Of a stretch of 64,000 nucleotides of DNA, positions 18,449 through 27,135 are shown one piece after another (position 1 is the first letter of the stretch; every line of letters starts with the position of its first letter). The stretch comes from CAVPDA01 sp963702495 (GTDB lineage Bacteria > Pseudomonadota > Gammaproteobacteria > Burkholderiales > Rhodocyclaceae), in contig CAVPDA010000016.1 of NCBI GenBank assembly GCA_963702495.1, positions 62,001 to 126,000 on the forward strand, given 5' to 3'. The position numbers and the translations under genes were made by a program. Below the pieces are notes generated by a model. It did no database searches and had not been told where the DNA came from. It saw nothing but the letters and a program-made list of their open reading frames with translations.

Positions 18449-19342
18449 TCACACCCCGCAGGCGCGGGCGTAGTCGCCGGCGCGGGTGGGCACGACGCGG
18501 ACCACCTCCTTCAGTTCCTCCATCAGCTTCTGCTGGATGCCCGCCAGCGTCACCGATTCCATCTGGCAGCCGGCGCAGGCTCCGGTCATGCTCACGTAGA
18601 CGGTCTTGCCGTCCACGTCGATCAGTTCCAGGTCGCCGTGGTCGCGCTGCAGGGCGGGGCGCACCGCGGCGATCACCTGCTCGATGCGGCGTATGCGCTC
18701 CAGATTGCTGAGCTTGCCCGGCCTGGCCGCCGCCTTGGCCGGCGCCACCGGGTGCGGCCTGAAGTTCTCGCCGCGCTCCGCCATCACCGTGGCGAGAATC
18801 TCCTCGATGCCCTCGTGGCAGGACGAGCAGCCGCCGCCCGCCTTGGTGAAGTTGATCACGTCCTGCACCGTGGACAGGCTGTTGGCGCGCACCGTGTCCT
18901 CGATCAGCTTGGCATCGACGGCAAAGCACTTGCAGATCAGCGCGCCTTCCTCGTGCTCGTCGCGCCAGATCTCGCCGCGGTAGTTCGCGATCGCCGCCTG
19001 CAGCGCCTCGCGCCCCATGACGGAGCAATGCATCTTCTCCGGCGGCAGGCCGTCGAGGTAATCGGCGATGTCCTGGTTCGAAACGTTCAGCGCCTGGTCC
19101 AGGGTCCTGCCCTTGATGATTTCGGTCAGCGCCGAGGATGAGGCGATGGCCGAGCCGCAGCCGAAGGTCTGGAAGCTGGCGTCGAGAATCTTCTCGGTGT
19201 CGGGATCCACCTTCAGCATCAGCCGCAGCGCATCGCCGCAGGAAATCGAGCCTACCTCTCCTACCGCGTTGGCATCGTTCAGCGAGCCGGCATTGCGCGG
19301 GTTGAAGAAGTGGTCCTTGACCTTTTCCGTGTATTCCCACAT
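18449..19342 (-). CDS. nifU: Fe-S cluster scaffold NifU
   Basis: NifU is the scaffold for [Fe-S] clusters delivered to nitrogenase. All three domains are present in 297 residues: an IscU-like N-terminus (GCGSAIASSSALTE), a central [2Fe-2S] ferredoxin-like domain (CKCF ... CSSC), and a C-terminal Nfu domain (GACAGCQMESVTL). It is followed closely by nifS and preceded by iscA. Confidence 0.96.
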   Translation of the reverse strand: MWEYTEKVKDHFFNPRNAGSLNDANAVGEVGSISCGDALRLMLKVDPDTEKILDASFQTFGCGSAIASSSALTEIIKGRTLDQALNVSNQDIADYLDGLPPEKMHCSVMGREALQAAIANYRGEIWRDEHEEGALICKCFAVDAKLIEDTVRANSLSTVQDVINFTKAGGGCSSCHEGIEEILATVMAERGENFRPHPVAPAKAAARPGKLSNLERIRRIEQVIAAVRPALQRDHGDLELIDVDGKTVYVSMTGACAGCQMESVTLAGIQQKLMEELKEVVRVVPTRAGDYARACGV

Positions 19343-19354
19343 GGCATGGCCTCC

Positions 19355-19678
19355 TCAGGCGGTGAATGACTGGCCGCAGGCGCAGGAGTGGCTGGCGCGC
19401 GGGTTCTCGAACTTGAACCCGCTGCCGGTGAGCGAGTCCACGAAGTCGATGTTGACGCCCTCCAGCAGCGGCGCGCTGAACGGGTCCACCAGCAGGGTCA
19501 AACCGTCCAACTCGACCACGACATCGTCGGCGCTGCGTTCCTTCTCCAGCCGCAAGCCGTACTGCAGGCCGGCGCAGCCGCCGCCTGAAACGAGAATACG
19601 CAGACCGGCCACCGGGTCCGCGGCGGAGCTGACGAAGCGCTGCACGGCTTTCATGGCGCTCGGTGTGAAGGTAAGCAT
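19355..19678 (-). CDS. iscA: nif-specific IscA-type A-type Fe-S carrier
   Basis: This A-type carrier, known in nif clusters as (Nif)IscA, binds iron or Fe-S clusters for NifU/S. The three conserved cysteines lie in GGGCAGLQYGL and SCACGQSF near the C-terminus. It is 107 residues and is the first gene of the nifUSV-cysE-nifWZM operon, 33 nt after the predicted transcription start of the sigma-54 promoter at 19721-19736. Confidence 0.94.
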   Translation of the reverse strand: MLTFTPSAMKAVQRFVSSAADPVAGLRILVSGGGCAGLQYGLRLEKERSADDVVVELDGLTLLVDPFSAPLLEGVNIDFVDSLTGSGFKFENPRASHSCACGQSFTA

Positions 19679-19720
19679 CTAGCATCTCTCCCCGGAAGGT
19701 CGTTGCGGTGCTGTCTGCGC

Positions 19721-19736
19721 TGCAATTCACGTGCCA
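19721..19736 (-). promoter_or_regulatory. Sigma-54 (-24/-12) promoter of iscA-nifUSV operon
   Basis: On the minus strand TGGCACGTGAATTGCA fits the consensus TGGCACG-N4-TTGCW at every fixed position. It lies 43 nt upstream of the iscA start, and a TGT-N10-ACA site is about 100 bp further upstream. Confidence 0.93.
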
Positions 19737-19831
19737 CGCCGCCACGGTCGCCTAAACCCCTGTTTTCTCTGGCCGCACAAGGCCGATGCAACAAGGACCG
19801 TGCGTCGCAAACAGAACCCGCCGGCCGCGAT

Positions 19832-19847
19832 TGTGTGTTTTGCGACA
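19832..19847. promoter_or_regulatory. NifA-type upstream activator site (TGT-N10-ACA)
   Basis: TGT-GTGTTTTGCG-ACA lies near -128 of the iscA promoter. It is also about 150 bp upstream of the candidate modB promoter on the other strand, so one site could serve both directions. Confidence 0.82.
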
Positions 19848-19968
19848 TCGCCAACGCGGCGCCCGCCGACCCGGGCCGGTACTCTGTCGCAACTGCGACG
19901 TGACCGAGGCGTCCGGCCCGCCCCTGAACGGTGTCGATCCGTCACGGGAGATTTGCCGTTGGGAAAGC

Positions 19969-19984
19969 TGGAAGGGTTCTTGCT
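19969..19984 (+). promoter_or_regulatory. Candidate sigma-54 promoter of modBAC
   Basis: TGGAAGGGTTCTTGCT matches TGGCACG-N4-TTGCW except at two positions. It is 62 nt before the modB start and on the correct strand. The weaker match lowers confidence. If real, molybdate uptake is coregulated with nif. Confidence 0.55.
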
Positions 19985-20046
19985 CGGCAGGAATCAGGAC
20001 GCTGTTGCGACAAGCCAATGCAAGGCACCCGATCGATCTCACAGCC

Positions 20047-20715
20047 ATGGAACACGCCCTCGACCTGAGTCCGCTGCTGCTCACCCTCAAAGTGGCCCTG
20101 CTGGCGACGCTGCTCGCCTTCTTCGCCGGCACTGGCGGGGGTTTCCTGCTCGCGCGCGCTTCTTTTTTCGGCAAGGAAACCCTGGATGCGATCCTCACCC
20201 TGCCGATGGTTCTGCCGCCGACGGTCCTGGGCTACTACCTGATCGTGCTGATCGGCCGCAATGGGGTCGCCGGCCGCTGGCTCGAAGAACAGCTCGGCAT
20301 CTCGCTCATTTTCACGTGGCAGGGCGCGGTGGCCGCTGCCGCCGTGGTGTCCTTTCCACTGGTCCTGAAGGCCGCCCGCGCCGCCTTCGAAGGCGTGGAT
20401 CGCAATCTGGAGAATGCGGCGCGCACCCTCGGCCAGCCGGAACCGGTGGTGCTGCTGCGGGTGACCCTGCCCCTGGCCTGGCGCGGCATCCTCGCCGGCA
20501 CACTACTGGCGCTGGCGCGGGCGATGGGGGAATTCGGCGCCACGCTGATGGTGGCGGGCAACATTCCAGGCCGCACCCAGACCTTGTCGCTCGCCGTCTA
20601 TGACGCCGTCCAGGCCGGCAACGACCCTCTGGCCGCGAACCTGGTGCTGATCACCTCCGCCACCTGCGTCGCGCTGCTGGTGTTCTCCAGCCGCCTGCTG
20701 CAGGTGCGTTACTGA
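20047..20715 (+). CDS. modB: Molybdate ABC transporter permease ModB
   Basis: ModB is the inner-membrane channel for molybdate. The 222-residue protein has about five membrane segments starting at LLLTLKVALLATLLAFFAG. The EAA-type loop contacting ModC is ENAARTLGQPEPVVLLRVTLPLAWRGILAG. The ATG at 20047 is the first in register with the family N-terminus. The order modB-modA-modC differs from the common modABC. It is divergent from iscA-nifUSV. Confidence 0.94.
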   Translation: MEHALDLSPLLLTLKVALLATLLAFFAGTGGGFLLARASFFGKETLDAILTLPMVLPPTVLGYYLIVLIGRNGVAGRWLEEQLGISLIFTWQGAVAAAAVVSFPLVLKAARAAFEGVDRNLENAARTLGQPEPVVLLRVTLPLAWRGILAGTLLALARAMGEFGATLMVAGNIPGRTQTLSLAVYDAVQAGNDPLAANLVLITSATCVALLVFSSRLLQVRY

Positions 20716-20742
20716 TTGCCGGTCGTATCCGGAAAACAGGCC

Positions 20743-21489
20743 ATGAGAAACGTGATGTCCTGGCTGCTGCTGACTCTCGCCGCCATCGCGCCGCGCGCGT
20801 TCGCCGATGACGAACTTCTGGTGTCGGCGGCGGCCAGCCTCTCCGCTGCCTTCAAGGAGATCGGCACTGCCTTCGCCGCCGCCAATCCGGGCGTCACGGT
20901 GTCGTTCAACTTCGCGGCATCGGGGGCCCTGCTGCAGCAGATCGAGAAGGGCGCACCGGTGGACGTGTTCGCCGCCGCGGATCAGGAAACCATGGACCTG
21001 GCGCGGCAGCGCAGGTTGATCGTCGAGGGCAGCCGGCGCGAATTCACCACCAACCGCTTGGTTCTGGTCGTGCCGGCCGCGGCCGACCTCGGGGTGCGGG
21101 CGCTGGCGGACCTGGCAAAGCCCGAGGTCAAACGCATCGCCATCGGCAATCCGGCCCTGGTTCCGGTCGGACGCTATGCCCGCGATGCCCTGGGAGCGGA
21201 TCGCATCAAGGCGCTCAAGCCGCGCTTCGTCTATGGCGAAAGCGTGCGCCAGGTGCTGCAGTACGCGAGTCGCGGCGAGGTGGACGCCGCCTTCGTCTAC
21301 GCCAGCGACGCCGCCGGTGCCGCCGGCAAGGTGCGGGTCGTCGCCGAGGTGCCGACACCGCAGCCGATCGCCTACCCGGTTGCCGTGGTGAGCGCGAGCG
21401 GAAGGCTGGCGGCGGCGCAGCGCTTCATCGACTTTCTCCTGCGACCCGAGGCCCAGGCCGTGCTCAAGCGCCACCATTTCGGAGGCTGA
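20743..21489 (+). CDS. modA: Molybdate-binding periplasmic protein ModA
   Basis: ModA captures molybdate in the periplasm. It has a Sec signal peptide (MRNVMSWLLLTLAAIAPRAFA), then the family start LLVSAAASLSAAFKEIG and ligand-region motifs FNFAASGALLQQIEKGAPVDVF and ALVPVGRYARDAL. The precursor is 248 residues. A TTG at 20716, just after the modB stop, is an alternative start. It directly precedes modC with no gap. Confidence 0.95.
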   Translation: MRNVMSWLLLTLAAIAPRAFADDELLVSAAASLSAAFKEIGTAFAAANPGVTVSFNFAASGALLQQIEKGAPVDVFAAADQETMDLARQRRLIVEGSRREFTTNRLVLVVPAAADLGVRALADLAKPEVKRIAIGNPALVPVGRYARDALGADRIKALKPRFVYGESVRQVLQYASRGEVDAAFVYASDAAGAAGKVRVVAEVPTPQPIAYPVAVVSASGRLAAAQRFIDFLLRPEAQAVLKRHHFGG

Positions 21490-22272
21490 ATGGACATCCA
21501 GATCGACATTCGCAAGACGCTGCGCGACCGCGGCCGCAGGTTCGAGCTGGCGGCGCGCTTCGCCAGCGGCGATGACTTCGTGGTCATGTTCGGCCCCTCC
21601 GGTTCGGGCAAGAGCCTCACCCTGCAGTCGGTCGCCGGCCTGGTGCGGCCCGATGCCGGGCGCATCGTGGTCGGGGACCGGGTCCTCTACGACTCGGCGC
21701 GCGGCATCGACCTGCCGATCCGCGCGCGCCGCGTCGGCTACCTGTTCCAGGACTACGCCCTGTTTCCGCACCTATCGGTGGAACGTAACATCGGTTTCGC
21801 GCTGCATCCGGCGCTGGCGTGGCGGCTGCCCCGCGCCGCGCGCCGGCGCGTCGCGGAACTGCTGGACATCTTCGAGCTTACTGAACTGGCCCAGGCCATG
21901 CCGCGGGACCTCTCCGGCGGCCAGCGCCAGCGCGTCGCCCTCGCCCGCGCCATAGCCACCCAGCCCTCGGTGCTGCTGCTGGACGAACCCTTCGCCGCCC
22001 TCAACCCGCTGCTGCGGGCACGCATGCGCGCGGAACTCCGGCGCATCCAGGATCACTTCCAGGTGCCGGTGATCCTCATCACCCACGACCACGACGACGT
22101 GGAGAGCTTCGCCGATACCCTGGTCCTGTTCGAAAGCGGACGCACCGACCGCGTGTGGCCGTTCCGTCGCATGAAGGCGGAGCACGCGCCGGGCTTCGCC
22201 GAACTTGCGCAGCAGATGGGCCGCTACACCCGGGATCATCTTCCCTATCAGGCCGCGCCGGCGGCAGCGTAG
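21490..22272 (+). CDS. modC: Molybdate ABC transporter ATPase ModC (short form)
   Basis: ModC energises molybdate import. Walker A (GPSGSGKS, about residues 36-43), the ABC signature LSGGQRQRVALARA, Walker B (VLLLDEP) and the switch histidine (THDHDD) are intact. At 260 residues it lacks the C-terminal Mop/TOBE domain of E. coli ModC (about 350), so molybdate-dependent inhibition through that domain would be absent. It is the last gene of modBAC. Confidence 0.93.
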   Translation: MDIQIDIRKTLRDRGRRFELAARFASGDDFVVMFGPSGSGKSLTLQSVAGLVRPDAGRIVVGDRVLYDSARGIDLPIRARRVGYLFQDYALFPHLSVERNIGFALHPALAWRLPRAARRRVAELLDIFELTELAQAMPRDLSGGQRQRVALARAIATQPSVLLLDEPFAALNPLLRARMRAELRRIQDHFQVPVILITHDHDDVESFADTLVLFESGRTDRVWPFRRMKAEHAPGFAELAQQMGRYTRDHLPYQAAPAAA

Positions 22273-22305
22273 GCTTCGCCGCGAACGCTGGTGAGAGGCC
22301 CCTCC

Positions 22306-22401
22306 GTAGGGTGCGCCCGCGCATCGAGTCCGGGGCAGGCTTCGCACCGTGTATCGGCCCCGCGCGCAGTTCGTTGGGCCGGCGCGCACGGCGCGCCCTA
22401 C
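22306..22401. repeat. Intergenic palindromic repeat after modC
   Basis: GTAGGGTGCGCC at the left and GGCGCGCACGGCGCGCCCTAC at the right form a long imperfect inverted pair. It fills most of the modC to DUF2126 spacer and belongs to the same family as the other nif-region repeats. Confidence 0.7.
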
Positions 22402-22468
22402 AATCGGCCTCTTCGCGGCGGAGCCTCTCCAACAGGGTTCGGCAAGGCATTGCGGAAAACAGACGACG

Positions 22469-24594
22469 GTGAGCGAACAGAACGAAGCAAGTGACGATTT
22501 CGATGCCGCCGTGCGCGCCCATGACCGGGCCCTGGCGCGGCGGGGCTTCGAGATTTGGGTCGGTGCCGAGCCGACCTTCACCGACCGCCGCTCCGAGAAC
22601 GCGGAATGGGTGAGCGCCGCCCTCGGCGAAGACAAGCTCGCCCGGGCCGAGCGGCTGCTGCTGCGCCTGGCCGGAGAGTCCCCCGGCGCCGCCCTGATGC
22701 GCGCGGTCGGTCGCCGCTATCCGGGCGAGGATCGGCCGCGCTGGAGCCTCGGCCTGCTCGCTGCGCGCGACGGCTCGCCGGTCTGGAACGGCCCCGCCGA
22801 CCCGCTGCTGGCGACGGGCGATCTGCCGCGTTCCGATGCGCGCCGGTTCGCGACGGCGATGCTGACGCGAGGCGCCACCCCGCGGATTCTACGCCGTCGC
22901 CGTCCCTTCCGCGCACGATGGCGAGCTTCGACTGCTGTTGTGTGAAGCCGGAGCCCCGGCAGCCGCCGCCGACGACCCGCGCTTGGCACGAGCCGTCCTG
23001 CCACGACGGTCCGGCCCCCGAGAGCGGGCTGCAGGACGACTTGGCGGCCGCAGGCCTGTACCTGTTCCTCATTCGCCGGCAGCCCACGCCGGAGGGAGAG
23101 GCGCTGCGCCTCGAACTGCCGGCCCTGGGCGAGGTGCCTCGCCTGCGGCGCGTACTGGCACTGATTGCCGATGCCGCGCGCAGCGCGCAGCTCCCGGCCC
23201 TGATCCTGGCCGGCCATCCGCCGCCGGTGGATGCAGGTGTGGCGTGGACCACCGTCACCCCCGATCCCGCCGTCATCGAGATCAATTCCGCCCCGTTTCC
23301 CGACTGCGAGGGACTGCTGCGCTTCAGCCGCAGCGTGTTCGCGGCGGCGGTGCCGGAGGGCCTGGCGCCGGACCGCTTCTACTACAACGGCGACGTGGGC
23401 GACTCGGGCGGCGCCGGGCAGATCACGCTGGGCGGACCCTCGCCGCTCGCCAGCCCGTTCTTCCTGCATCCCCACACCCTGCCGGGCTGGGTGCGCTACG
23501 TGAACCATCACCCGGCCCTGTCCTACCTCTTCGCCCACGATCACATCGGCGCCTTCGGCCAGTCGGTGCGCAGCGACGAGCGCGACCGCGAGCACTTCGA
23601 CGAACTCGGACTGGCGCTGCGCCTGCTGAGAGCCAGGGATCGCCCCGACCCGGAGATCATCTGGCGCAGCCTCGGGCCCTTTCTCGCGGACATCGCCGGC
23701 AATACCCATCGCGCCGAACTCAACATCGAGAAGCTGTGGAACCCCTACCTCCCGCAGCGCGGAAAACTCGGTCTGGTGGAATTCCGCGCGCTGCGCATGG
23801 CCCACACTCCGGAGCGGCTGGTCGCGGTCGCTGCACTGCTGCGGGCGGTGACGGCAAGGCTGGCGGCGCAGCCCTTCGACGAGGAACTGACCGATTGGGC
23901 GGCGCAGTTGCACGACCGCTTCGCCCTGCCCTTCAGCCTGCGCCAGGACCTGTGGGCGGTGCTGGAAGATCTGGAGCGGACCGGCTTCGGCCTGGCGCCG
24001 CCGCTGCGCCGAACCCTCCTCAACGACGAGTTCCGTGTGCTCGGCCGGGTCGCCTTCGACTCGGTGGAACTCACCGTCAAGCGCGCCCTGGAATTCTGGC
24101 CGCTGGTCGGCGATGCCGCCGCCCAGGAGCGGGGCACATCGCGCCTGGTGGACGCCAGCACCGCCCGCATCGAACTGTGCCTGCGGCTGCTGCCGGGACA
24201 GCGCGACAGCGATTTCGACGGCTGGAGCATCACCACCGAGGGCGGCGACCTGCCGCTGCGCCGCGGTGGCGACGAGACCGGCCCGGCGCGGCTGTTCGGG
24301 TTGCGCTACCGGCGCTTCGTGCCCTGGGCGGGACTGCATCCGACCCTGCCGGCCGAGGGACCGATCGCGCTGCTGCTGTGGCATCCGACGCGGCGCCACG
24401 CGTGCCGCGTCACGCTGCACGAATGGCGCCCGGACCGGCAGGCCTACGACGGCCTGCCCGGGGATGCCGAGGACGCCCGCGCCCGCCGCGCGCAACGCAT
24501 CGTGGCGGAGCAGGTTCCGCCGCCCGATCCGCCGCCGCCCCCTGCGCCGCCCGCGGCGCTCACGCCGTGGTGCCTCGACCTCCGGCGGCTATGA
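22469..24594 (+). pseudogene. DUF2126-family protein, two frameshifts as read
   Basis: From GTG 22469 the first 138 codons read as the DUF2126 N-terminus (VWVGAEPTFTDRR-like; RRYPGEDRPRWSLGL). The frame changes near 22880 (GFYAVAVPSAHDGELRLLLCEAG) and again between 22990 and 23015. The rest is a good DUF2126 domain (PDPAVIEINSAPFPDCEGLL; YYNGDVGDSGGAGQITLGGP; HRAELNIEKLWNPYLPQRG; LGLVEFRALRMAHTPERL). This domain is often fused or linked to transglutaminase-like proteins. None is here. Function unknown; lesions may be sequencing errors. Confidence 0.75.
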
Positions 24595-24601
24595 TGCCGC
24601 G

Positions 24602-25093
24602 TCACCCCAGGATGTGGGAATAGGCCAGTCGCATCGCTTCGCGTTCGGCATGGCCCAGGCCGTGCGCTTCGGTGATGGCGACGAAGCGTCCGCCCACTGC
24701 GGCCGCCTGCGCGAAGGGCGGATCGATGGCGAGGAATTCCGCCAGCAGCAGCGTGAAGCCCATACCGCGCTCCTCTCCCTGCAGGCGGAATTCGGCGTCG
24801 ATGCGCAGTTCGCTGCGCGGCAGACCGAACCGCTCGGCACAGGCGGCGGCCACCGCCGCCGGGTGCACCACCACTTTGCCGGTGCCGGCCGGCGCTGCAT
24901 AGGGGAGCAGCACGGCGGCGGGATCGAGCGCCTGCGGCGTAACCAAGCCCGAGGCGAACAGCAGGAAGCGCAGCCGCGCGCTGGTGCGATGCTTGTGGTA
25001 ATGAAGCACACGCAGGCCATCGGGCAGCCCACGTCCGGCCGACTGCGGCTGCGCCAACGGCGCTCCGGATGTCTGCGCCTCCGGCAGCGTCAT
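24602..25093 (-). CDS. Unknown protein at the end of the nifEN operon
   Basis: This 163-residue protein overlaps the fdxB stop as ATGA, so it is translationally coupled and is the last gene of the nifEN-nifX operon. I recognise no named domain. It has a conserved-looking core (LRVLHYHKHRTSARLRFLLFASGL; ERFGLPRSELRIDAEFRLQ; LLLAEFLAIDPPFAQAAAVGG). No signal peptide, membrane segment or metal-binding cysteine cluster is present. A role in nitrogen fixation is inferred from position only. Confidence 0.75.
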   Translation of the reverse strand: MTLPEAQTSGAPLAQPQSAGRGLPDGLRVLHYHKHRTSARLRFLLFASGLVTPQALDPAAVLLPYAAPAGTGKVVVHPAAVAAACAERFGLPRSELRIDAEFRLQGEERGMGFTLLLAEFLAIDPPFAQAAAVGGRFVAITEAHGLGHAEREAMRLAYSHILG

Positions 25094-25383
25094 AGCGCCT
25101 GCGGGGCGTGGGTGTGGCAACCCTTGGGGCAGACCCGCCCGCAGGCGCCGCAGCCGATGCAGTCGAGCGCGTCGGCGAGCGACATCACCATGGTGTTGTC
25201 GTCGTCATCGAAATCCTCTTCCTCGCTTTCCAGATCCTCGGCTCGTTCCACCAGTTCGAACACGCTGCGCGGGCAGACCTTGAAGCAGCGGCCGCAGCCG
25301 ATGCACTTCTTCTGATTGAGTTCGACGACGAAAAGCGGCGTCCAGACCGCGCCGCCGCGGGTGATGCCGGTAATCGGATCCAT
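25090..25383 (-). CDS. fdxB: nif-specific ferredoxin III (FdxB), 2[4Fe-4S]
   Basis: FdxB is a low-potential electron carrier linked to nitrogenase or cofactor assembly. Two cluster motifs are clear: CIGCGRCFKVCPRSVFEL at about residues 27-44 and CIGCGACGRVCPKGC near the C-terminus. An acidic insert (ESEEEDFDDDDN) between them is typical of the nif-specific ferredoxin III family. It is 97 residues, between DUF683 and the unknown gene. Confidence 0.92.
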   Translation of the reverse strand: MDPITGITRGGAVWTPLFVVELNQKKCIGCGRCFKVCPRSVFELVERAEDLESEEEDFDDDDNTMVMSLADALDCIGCGACGRVCPKGCHTHAPQAL

Positions 25384-25419
25384 GGATTTCTCCGTCAGGC
25401 ATAGTCATGTGGGCCAAAT

Positions 25420-25437
25420 CGGTGCGCACGGCGCACC
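25420..25437. repeat. Intergenic repeat, single arm (DUF683-fdxB spacer)
   Basis: CGGTGCGCACGGCGCACC, a half-element of the palindromic family, lies in the 60-bp spacer between the DUF683 gene and fdxB. Confidence 0.7.
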
Positions 25438-25443
25438 TTCCTG

Positions 25444-25665
25444 CTACGCGCCGGCCGGCTCCTTCGTCGCCGCCACGTATCGGGCATTGGCCTCGGCCCA
25501 GGCGCGGCAGGCCTCGTACGTGGCCTGGGCAATGGCCGGAATCTCCTCGTAGGCGGAGGGCAGGCGATCCTCCACCAGATCATGCATCCGCGACGCATGC
25601 TCGGAGGCGATGCGCTTGAGACGCCTCGTCTCCTTCTCCAATTCCTTCAATTCCAATTCGCTCAT
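25444..25665 (-). CDS. CCE_0567/DUF683 family small nif protein
   Basis: A 73-residue helical protein of the DUF683 family, found downstream of nifX and DUF269 in many diazotrophs (ORF6 in the Azotobacter nifENX operon). The helical hairpin pattern LKELEKETRRLKRIASEHASRMHDLVEDRLP is characteristic; cyanobacterial members bind metal. The start at 25665 (MSEL) is preferred to an ATG four codons upstream, by family alignment from memory. Confidence 0.88.
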   Translation of the reverse strand: MSELELKELEKETRRLKRIASEHASRMHDLVEDRLPSAYEEIPAIAQATYEACRAWAEANARYVAATKEPAGA

Positions 25666-25676
25666 ATTCCACCTCA

Positions 25677-25700
25677 TAGGGCGCGCCGAGCGCGCCGCCC
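25677..25700. repeat. Intergenic repeat, compact arm pair (DUF269-DUF683 spacer)
   Basis: TAGGGCGCGCCGAGCGCGCCGCCC is a compact member of the palindromic family, in the short spacer between the DUF269 and DUF683 genes. Confidence 0.65.
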
Positions 25701-25723
25701 AATGGCGGGCACGGCCCGCAAGC

Positions 25724-26191
25724 CTACAGCCCTGCCACTTCGGAATACTTGCCGACGATCTCCAGCGCCACGGAAAGGATCTTGTCGGCCTCGTCCTTCA
25801 TCTTCGACAGGCTGTCGAAACCGAAGCGGTGCACGTCGCGCACGGTGCGGTCCATCACCACCAGCTTGCCGACGGTGATCAGCGCGCGGCCGAAGCCCTC
25901 GTGGGTGATGTTGATCATCGGCACCGCCATCAGGCCGCACTCCTTCTCGACCATGGCGGCGATGGCGTTGTAGAACGCCTTCACCCGCGACAGGGTAACG
26001 TCGTCCGGGTCGCCGATGACCGGGATCTCGCGCCGCTGCTCCTTGGTCAGTACGTACGGCGCGAGAATGCGCTCCGTCGGCCAGCCGTCGTAGGTACCGT
26101 AGCTGTCCAGGGCGCGCATCTGCTTCACCATCTCCTTGATGAAGTCGGTCTGCAGCAGGGGATCGGCGGGGGTGGCGAGGGCAGTGCTCAT
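25724..26191 (-). CDS. NifX-associated nitrogen fixation protein (DUF269)
   Basis: A 155-residue DUF269 protein, almost always beside nifX in proteobacterial nif operons (ORF5 in Azotobacter). Family features are DSYGTYDGWPTERILAPYVLTKEQRREIPVIGDPD and INITHEGFGRALITVGKLVVMDRTVRDVHRFGF. The biochemical role is not established; an accessory role in FeMo-co synthesis is likely. The ATG overlaps the stop of the RseC-like gene (ATGA). Confidence 0.92.
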   Translation of the reverse strand: MSTALATPADPLLQTDFIKEMVKQMRALDSYGTYDGWPTERILAPYVLTKEQRREIPVIGDPDDVTLSRVKAFYNAIAAMVEKECGLMAVPMINITHEGFGRALITVGKLVVMDRTVRDVHRFGFDSLSKMKDEADKILSVALEIVGKYSEVAGL

Positions 26192-26703
26192 GGGGTCTCC
26201 CTGTCAATAAACGGATGGATCGGATGCGGCCGAGGGGACGCGGTCCGGCGCAAGACCACCGCCACCGCCTGCGCCGCACACGCCCGGCGCGCCACCATGC
26301 GGGGTGCATGGCGCGCCTGCCGGCGCCGCGACAGCGCGCGGGAGGCGGCCAGCCCCGGCAGCAGGCCGCCGGCGGCGCCCAGCATGGGCCACAGATCGCC
26401 GGAGCCCAGCGCGGCGGCGATCAACGCCCCCGCCAGCAGGCCGGCGAGCGGCGGCAGGTAGGCCGCCAGTGCGGAACTGAGCAGCGCGTCGTCGGCCACA
26501 CCCAGGGTCACCTCGTCGCCTGCGCGCGCGGCAAGCTCGTTGGCTACCCGCAGCAGCCGCGCGCGCTGGGGCAGCAGTTTGCCGAGCTTGGAGACACCGC
26601 AGCCGCCCTGTACGCCGCAGGCGCTGCAGCCGCCCGAGGGCGCCGCCTCCACCAGCGCGTAGCCGGGTTCGGTAGCCACCACGCGGGCGCGCTGTTCGAT
26701 CAT
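26188..26703 (-). CDS. RseC/SoxR-reducing-system type membrane protein
   Basis: This 171-residue protein has an N-terminal cysteine motif (CSACGVQGGCG, residues about 25-35) followed by two membrane segments (ALAAYLPPLAGLLAGALIAAALG; LWPMLGAAGGLLPGLAASRAL). That is the layout of RseC, which partners the Rnf/Rsx electron-transfer complex. It overlaps both nifX (ATGA) and the DUF269 gene (ATGA), so it is an integral part of the nif operon. A role in reductant supply or redox poise of nitrogenase is inferred. Confidence 0.85.
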   Translation of the reverse strand: MIEQRARVVATEPGYALVEAAPSGGCSACGVQGGCGVSKLGKLLPQRARLLRVANELAARAGDEVTLGVADDALLSSALAAYLPPLAGLLAGALIAAALGSGDLWPMLGAAGGLLPGLAASRALSRRRQARHAPRMVARRACAAQAVAVVLRRTASPRPHPIHPFIDRETP

Positions 26704-27125
26704 TCCTGCCAACCCTCCGCGTCCATGGCGGCGAAGCGGCTCTCGTCCCGCGGCTTGCCGCGGGCCAGGGCCTTCGCCAGCCAACCCAGCGGGCCGGCGC
26801 GCAGTTCCTCCTGCAGCACGCCGATCAGCGCCTCGATCGAGGTACCTTCGGCGACCTTGATCGGCTGTATGCCTTTGCCGAGCAACTGCTGCACCGCCGA
26901 GGCGCCCACCGCCTGGCAGTAGACTGCGCCGCAGCCCGCGAGCAGGTCGATCTTGGCGGCGAGCTTGCCCTCGTGGCCATCCATGGCGGTGTCGATGAAC
27001 TGCGCCACCTCCAGCAGCGTGCTTGCGTCGGGGTCGATGGCGTAGATGGCGAAGGCGCTGGCGGCGCCGAAATGCTGATCCACCACCTGGCGGTCGCTGC
27101 TGGCGAAGGCCACGCGCAGGCTCAT
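26700..27125 (-). CDS. nifX: NifX, FeMo-co precursor carrier
   Basis: NifX binds NifB-co and the VK-cluster, and passes precursors between NifB and NifEN. The 141-residue protein shows the dinitrogenase FeMo-co-binding fold: VAFASSDRQVVDQHFGAA at the N-terminus and LAAKIDLLAGCGAVYCQAVGASAVQQLLGKGIQPIKV. It lies 10 bp after the nifEN stop, with GAGG before its ATG. Confidence 0.94.
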   Translation of the reverse strand: MSLRVAFASSDRQVVDQHFGAASAFAIYAIDPDASTLLEVAQFIDTAMDGHEGKLAAKIDLLAGCGAVYCQAVGASAVQQLLGKGIQPIKVAEGTSIEALIGVLQEELRAGPLGWLAKALARGKPRDESRFAAMDAEGWQE

Positions 27126-27135
27126 GCTTGCCGCC

